The notes below the pieces were generated by a model. It was not told where the DNA came from. It made no database searches and saw nothing but the letters and a program-made list of their open reading frames with translations. Below, one piece after another: positions 57,572 to 64,000 of a stretch of DNA of 64,000 nucleotides. The translations under genes and the position numbers were made by a program. Source of the stretch: Strigamia acuminata. Taxonomy: Eukaryota > Arthropoda > Chilopoda > Geophilomorpha > Linotaeniidae. The first letter of the stretch is position 1. The number at the start of each line of letters is the position of its first letter. The stretch spans positions 24,299,060 to 24,363,059 of the forward strand of contig OX442314.1 of NCBI GenBank assembly GCA_949358305.1, in the 5' to 3' direction.

Positions 57572-57576
57572 CCAAC
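57572..57576. repeat. Target site duplication, right
   Basis: CCAAC, exact match to 52802-52806. Confidence 0.95.
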
Positions 57577-60500
57577 AACTCCTACAAACAAATTGAAATT
57601 ATTATACTTCAACTTTAAGATATACTCAACTAAAAACAATCTCCCAAACTATCGATCCCCGTAGAAATTTGCCATATTTTCCCCCATATTACTTTAAAAA
57701 GCCATGGTCTTTAATGGCGTGACATAAAATTTATGAAGTGGAAAATTACAATCAAATTACACTTTTCACGTCATACAACCACGATAATTTTTTTTTATTA
57801 TTTAAATATACAAAAGAAAAGTGCAAAGAAAAAAAATTTCAACCAAAAATTCATTGATAACGTTGATTTGTCCTTCGAAATGAAAAAAACCGTTAAAATT
57901 TATTTTTTAAAATGAAAAAAAAAAAAAAAAATAAAATAAACTTTTCGTTTTCCACAATCGCTGATTGCGACTTGCGAGCTATGTGCAATTGGGGTGCTCT
58001 TTAGAGTTTGACATGAACCAGTGGGAGGTCAGACCTCTTGTTATAATGAGTGTTTGTGGACTGTGATGACATACGCCAGCTGTTGTGTAAGGCTTCAAAT
58101 ACATGACCAAAAAAATCGGGATATTTCCCACACGGTTCAAAATATATTTTACAATGTATTGCTTATTCCAAAATTCCAAAAGAGCATTTGGCAGAATTTA
58201 GTGTATTATTTACACATTAAATAATGCATTTCATAATACAATTTAAAAAATTCATATTTGACAAATAATAATATTGGAAATGCATTTCTTCATACATTTA
58301 ACAAAATCTATTATCGTTTGCTCGCAAAAATATATTATTATAAAATACATTGCAATATAATTTCAATATATTTTTTTACCATATGGGTTTGGGCACCTCA
58401 ATAACCCAGAATTCCAAGAATTTGAGTTAATTTATGATTCTCTTTTGATGATATACGTAGATACACTTTATTTTTCGGTACATTGCAGCAAAGCTGTAGC
58501 TAAGGGCACAAGATAAACAACGTTAAAAAGTGGCCAGATTTCCTGCTATCCATCATATGGACTTCGGGAGGTGGAACAAGATAAATTGGAATTTAAAAAA
58601 TAAAGAAAATATAGAAAATTTTAATGGATGACATGGATTCCAGCATTTTTGAAATATTTTTTTTACGGCGAATATCGGAATTCGATATTTCATTATTCTG
58701 TTTAAAGTTATGCGTAAAAATAGAATACATTATTGGTTAAAAAGTCATTTGAAAAGTGCCCAAATGACGAAACTTAGATGCAGATTGCTGTTTGAAATGC
58801 ACTGGTAGCTTTAACCTTGTAATAGAGCAGATTTTTGGGTAATGACATTAGATTCATGCAAGATTCCAATTAAGGTTGACTTCACCTGAAAAGGTCGACT
58901 TGATATTAACCGGAAGAGGTGAAACCATTGCAATTCTGACCCATGTTTTACACAGTTAAAGCTGATCATTTTATTTTGCTTTTAACTAAATTGAATGCAT
59001 TTATGCCATTTAGTTGAAAATGCGGTTATAAAGTTGATAAAAGAAAGAGTTTTATTGACATTACTCACTTCACCTTAAGGCACTGGATGGTACTCGTGAT
59101 TTTGATGAGATTTGACACATAATAATGAGGTAAACAGGCTTCTTGACAAAAACTGGTAAGTTAATAAGTGGAGCTGTCTCGGCGCATTCAACGCCAAAGT
59201 CAGCACGTCAACTTTTATTATTACAATTAATAATTACATTTTTAAACACAAAAATTACTACTACATGTGAACCTACTTAGTTCCTTGTTGTCCCTATATT
59301 TTTTCTATAGTTTATTTCATTTTTATCTTGGATACTTCAAGTACTTTCAGTTTTGTATGCACAATTGTACGTTTGTTGGGCAAATTTTATTCTTTCGAAT
59401 GAATAGGGGGAAAAGTCAAACAATAAACTGGTAAAGAAGTTAAAGTTAAAAAAATAAAAAAAATCCGGACACTGCAGACTAAAATAATCATTAATCAATA
59501 AGTTAGTACTGTATTCCAAATTCTGTGGTTATTGATCATTTTGCCCATCAATAATCACCAATTTCTTGTCCCTGAATCAAACTTCGATTACAAATTTTAT
59601 TCTATTTTATTTGTACTGAAGAAATCACTTCTAGATAAGATCACGTTCAGTAAATGTTTGCTACCATCAAATCAGCCATCTGAGCGAATACTTCTACCAC
59701 TTCCTTCGAATACACGCCCTAATTGTGCTTCATTATTATTGCAGTGCTTTAAGCTTGCTGGAATAATTTTTAAGAAAACTTAATCCAAAAAGGAAAACCT
59801 TTGTACACATCCTAAGGTTGTGCCCTATAATTTCCTCTCTGGTTTGTGTATTTAGCCTCTACGTTAAAAAAGGCTTTGTTTGGTACAAACAAACATGGTC
59901 TTCTACGTATACAAATTTGTACACACATTGAGTCGAGTGCTAAAACTCCCGTAAAATAGAACATTAATATTTTAACTAACAGTAGCTGAATATAAAAAAT
60001 ACGAACACAAGAGCAGTCCTTTCAGCTCTGGTTGTTTTACACAGCACGGACGATTGCACAAACTTTAATCGAAGCATTTCCTGCACGTTTTTCGACAATA
60101 AATATTTGTGTCATAATTCCTCAATTTGATAGCCAAGTTGTGCATTGTCATCATCGCCTTTAACTGGCAAATGAGCACGTGCAAACCATCATGCAAATTG
60201 GAGATTGGCAAGCGAGCAAAAGTGTGTTGGGTCATAGGCTAAGCCTTTCGGTACAGGATATGAGGGGGCAAATGGTGGGGAAGTGGGTGGAGCAAGCAAT
60301 GGTTCCATTATGAAACATCAATGGCCCGTATGCTTTAAACTTTAGTCTGCGCACTTTGCAAACTTTAATCCCGTGGGTAATCCATCGGCATAGCCAGGAA
60401 CAAAGCGGCCTGGCTAGGCCTGGTTACATATACACACACTGCCGCCATCGTGACTGCTTACATTATGCAGACGGCGCTGCGGGTGGTGGAAGACGAAAGC

Positions 60501-63500
60501 TTAAGCTGAGTTTTCCCCCGTGCAAAATATCACTTTTGTCTGTTGTGTGTAGTTGAGCTTAGGTTAATGGGCAAGTTTGAAAGCGCACCAAGTGTGGAAT
60601 ATTAAATTACATTATCACTTATGTTGCCAGCACTAAAAACGCTCGTCTTTCTGTGATGAATAGGAAATTAGATCGGCAATGCACAAACAGAAAAGAGAGT
60701 GAGTTTACGACTAGCTTGGGGAAAAATAAAAGGCATATTTAGACGAGAAGACGTCGAAATTGCACACATCCACCGTACGTATGATTTATGATTTTCGGAA
60801 GTGGGGCGACGACCGACTCACTACGTCTAAATTCCCCACTGTCATTCGACTCTACCTCTTCACACTTTACAGCTTGTTTTTATTTGTTAGCTCAAGATGA
60901 AAGCCAAGTGACTAATCTGCAACACCTAAATGCAAATATGCTGCGAAATTGTGGAATGAAACTTCAATATCATAAACATCTTTTATTTCAATTTTCATTT
61001 TTTTTTTGTTTTTACTACCAATTTTTTTTTTCTTTGCGCTTATTTCTCTTGAGAAAAAAAGAACTAGAAACGTTACTCTTAAATGCTAGAAAGCTTCGTA
61101 CGGTACTCAATTCGAAGCACTAAAAATACCTGGAAAAAATGTAGATTGCAAAGTGCATTAAAAGGCCACTCCTCTTCATAGCCAAAGTGAAGTAAAAGGC
61201 ATGAGAATTTTACAGTAAATTAGCATAAAAAAATAATTTAGAGGTTATGTTTTTATCCCCCTCTCTTTTTTTTTCTTTTTTTTTTTTAAAGTGCATATGT
61301 AACGTGGAATCAATTTAAACATGAAATCATGATAATCATGATAATATTCTAGCTCTGGTGTAGTGCAGAAAAGCTCTAGAGATAAAAGATTTGCTAAGAA
61401 AAATCTTGTTTGTGTCTCATCAGTATTTAACAAGCCATTGAGTGAGGTCAATTTAGTTTAACTTTCAGCAAACGCCAAACATTATTTTCTACTCAATTTA
61501 AGAACGAACCAACCGCTTTATATTTCCTTCCTGTTTTCAAAGCAAAAATTCGCCTTTAACAAATATTTGGAAAACTCCGAATTTGGTCCGAAGCGCTAAT
61601 CTGTTCGCTTAAAATTTAATTAAATTAAAACGTTTTGGTTTCAATCTTCACCTTTACTAACACAATATTTTATCCAAACAAAACACGTTTTTTTTTTATT
61701 TAAATTAAAAATCGAAACGATTTTCAATATTTTATCAGATAAAACTCTAATTTTAATGTATTGCACTGTAATCATGCATCTTTAATGATGTGTTTACATT
61801 TAACCAGACAAAATTTAGATGTATCAAGCAAATACAGAAACAACTCAGCTTTCAAAAATTTTATTCGAAAATCTTGAAATACTGACCACTTCACATCAAA
61901 CATAAAACTTCTCCGAACCGACCCGAAATCTTTGAGCAAACACAGAGTTCAAATTAGGGTTAACACCAACCATGTCCAGCAGGTGTAAGTTAAGATTAGA
62001 CTGGGACCGGTACTGTGAGTAACAGTCATTGGGGTCACGATCCGTGGTTTAAAAAACTTTAAATTCAAACAAAAGCTACAATGATTGAAACCACCTTAGT
62101 GCAAACATCGTCTAATTTATTACCGCACTTGCAATTTCGTCTAAATTAATTTAACCGTGTGCGAAGTAATTCTACAACACGAATTCTAAAAATCCTTATC
62201 AATAAATCTCTATAAAATTATTTCCAGGCGATAAACCCTAGTTGAACCACTTTACACAAACTGAATATGGTAATTTAGATTGGCCAAGCTAAAGCAAACA
62301 ACACTAATTTCCTTCATTAGCACACTCGTGTAATTTTGTTTCATTTCCTTCGAAAAAAAAAAATCAAAATTACGACAACATTTTTTTAAAACTCCTCAAT
62401 TTCTCCAAATCCCACAAGGCCCCAACTCGTGTTTAGACTTCAATTTGTCAAAAATCTACAAAATCAACCTCAAATCGAATAAAAAAGCCAAGAAATTGCC
62501 CTCAAACCCTAAATAACGCTTTCAATTGCGCCAAACTGCTCGAGCGACCATCTCATCTAAGCTTACATCACACAATGACACGATTTAATGGAGTACTTAC
62601 TTTTCTTTAATAAAAAGCACTTTTCAAAGCACTAAAAACTTTCTTTCTTTTTTCAAAAAGTCTAAACAATTTTTTTTGGCGGAAGAAAATGCAAAAACGT
62701 TGTTCGAGTTGAACAATCAGCAAAGTTCAAAAGCACTGGTCAAAAAGCAAGTAAACGGGCACACTGCGACGGCGCTCGTAGAAAAGCCTCGCCTTTAGGT
62801 TAGTGGCATTTGGCAATGCTCCAATGCTACATTTATTAAAAATGTGTATCGCAGTATGCAGTGGAATAATAGGAAAACGGGGAGTGCAGTAATTTGGCGT
62901 CTTCCTTTACGAGCGAGTTGTTGGCTGTAACCATACACTGGGCATCACAACTCTGTGATTTGCTGCTGAAAACTGAGATAAACCTTTAATGGTGTTAACA
63001 AGTGCAGCTTTGCTTTTCTCGCTGTCACACGACTCTAATCGGAGAACCAAACGCCCATCGTCGCCGCCGTCCCTTTCGAAGAAGTACAAAACTCCTCAGT
63101 GCGACGACTGATAAGCTGACTCAAGTAAAAGCAAAATGCAAGCGCTCAACTTTTACATTACACTCGACATGTCAACAACAACCGCACGCAACGTGCACTT
63201 ATTATTAACGGTGCGAACACTCGAAAACAAGGCACACAAAAAAATGTATAAAACTTTATGAAAGATGTGAAAAATGATAAAATTAAATAAAACCGGCGGC
63301 GACGAGTTTTCGCTGCAACCAGAACTCAACGGTTCGGTTCAAACCAGTGGCTTTGTCCGGCGAAATAATTCAATTGGCTTTTCGCTTTTTTTTCCCTTCT
63401 TGAATTTCAGATCAGGTTGAAACGAACCAATTAAAAGCTTCGCCAACTTTTTTTTCCTCACCTACCGAGTGCTTTTCTTTCTTCTTAGGTGTTTGTGTGT

Positions 63501-64000
63501 GAAAGAATTGGCGATCAGCATTCAAATTAGAAAATAATATAAAGGTGAAATTCGGTAAACAAATCGATTTCAAAATATATTTAAAGAAATATAAAAATTT
63601 CTCGAATTTTAAAAATAAATAAAATTAAAATCAAATATATATTATTTGACGTTTTTCAAAGCAAACTGTGAAGCAGAATCGACCATTAAAACAAGAAGAA
63701 AAACAAAAACAATTCTTAAAAGCATTCGTTTCCATTTAAATTCATTCGGGAGCTCAGCAGCAAAGCCCAGGACGGGAGCAGCTCAGCAAACCGCGGTTCG
63801 AATTTCTAGTAATGTATTGTCGAAAAAGAGCAGTTTGAGGTTTGGAAATCGCACTCAAATTTTTACACAGGGATTTGATGGTATACCGAAGGAGAAGCCA
63901 GCAGATCCCTCCCTCTCAGTCCATCGAATACCAGTCTGCGAATTAAGTGCTTCCATTGGACTTATGCTTCATCAATTTCCTGTAGGGCAAATTTTCTGCC
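57577..64000. other. Gene-poor stretch to the window end
   Basis: AT-rich sequence with poly-A runs (about 57916-57930), a degenerate AATGCATTT cluster (58224-58290) and pyrimidine runs (61260-61290). Open frames here (for example 60788-61123) show no family resemblance. The last few hundred bases become less AT-rich, possibly the flank of a gene outside the window. Confidence 0.5.

Noticed and set aside
63770-63810. tRNA B-box-like GGTTCGAAT
   Set aside because: No matching A box, acceptor stem or cloverleaf around it.

Overview
The window is nuclear DNA of an animal, most likely an arthropod or another invertebrate. The genes are split by many short GT-AG introns (often 50-80 bases) in an AT-rich background, and the neighbourhood is crowded with miniature DNA transposons and minisatellites. 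The species cannot be named from the sequence. The primer-binding site of a Ty1/copia element fits the 3' end of an animal-type initiator methionine tRNA, which agrees with a metazoan host.

Layout. 1-12 kb: no recognisable gene; one terminal-inverted-repeat element (561-819), a decayed element (2283-2392), a TGCATTTT minisatellite (3390-3890) and palindromic AT/GC blocks. 12.1-35.3 kb: a compact cluster of four housekeeping genes whose exons I could join in frame from start to stop. These are ADSL (adenylosuccinate lyase, +, 13 exons, 483 aa); an oligopeptidase A-like M3 metallopeptidase homologue (-, 15 exons, 562 aa); LDHD (D-lactate dehydrogenase, +, 12 exons, 481 aa); and UBE2O (giant E2/E3 ubiquitin ligase, +, 16 exons, 1166 aa). 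ADSL and the peptidase homologue converge with 97 bases between their stop codons. The peptidase homologue and LDHD are divergent. LDHD and UBE2O are head-to-tail, 195 bases apart. 35.3-37.1 kb: rearranged, decayed duplicates of the UBE2O 3' end. 37-64 kb: mostly non-coding, with one orphan signal-peptide exon (44411-44501), some less AT-rich islands, and a complete, apparently recent Ty1/copia retrotransposon (52807-57571) with LTRs that read as identical and a perfect 5-bp target duplication.

The four genes do not form one pathway. ADSL acts in purine synthesis, LDHD in mitochondrial D-lactate oxidation, UBE2O in protein quality control, and the peptidase homologue is probably mitochondrial. 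The most striking observation is that this intact M3 peptidase homologue has lost essentially all of its catalytic apparatus. HExxH reads QKFGH, the third zinc ligand Glu is Asp, and the C-terminal His/Tyr transition-state residues are replaced. It therefore looks like a pseudoenzyme kept as an open, correctly spliced gene. The second notable structure is a three-layer nest of miniature transposons that makes up nearly all of the large LDHD intron, and whose insertion order can be read from the sequence.
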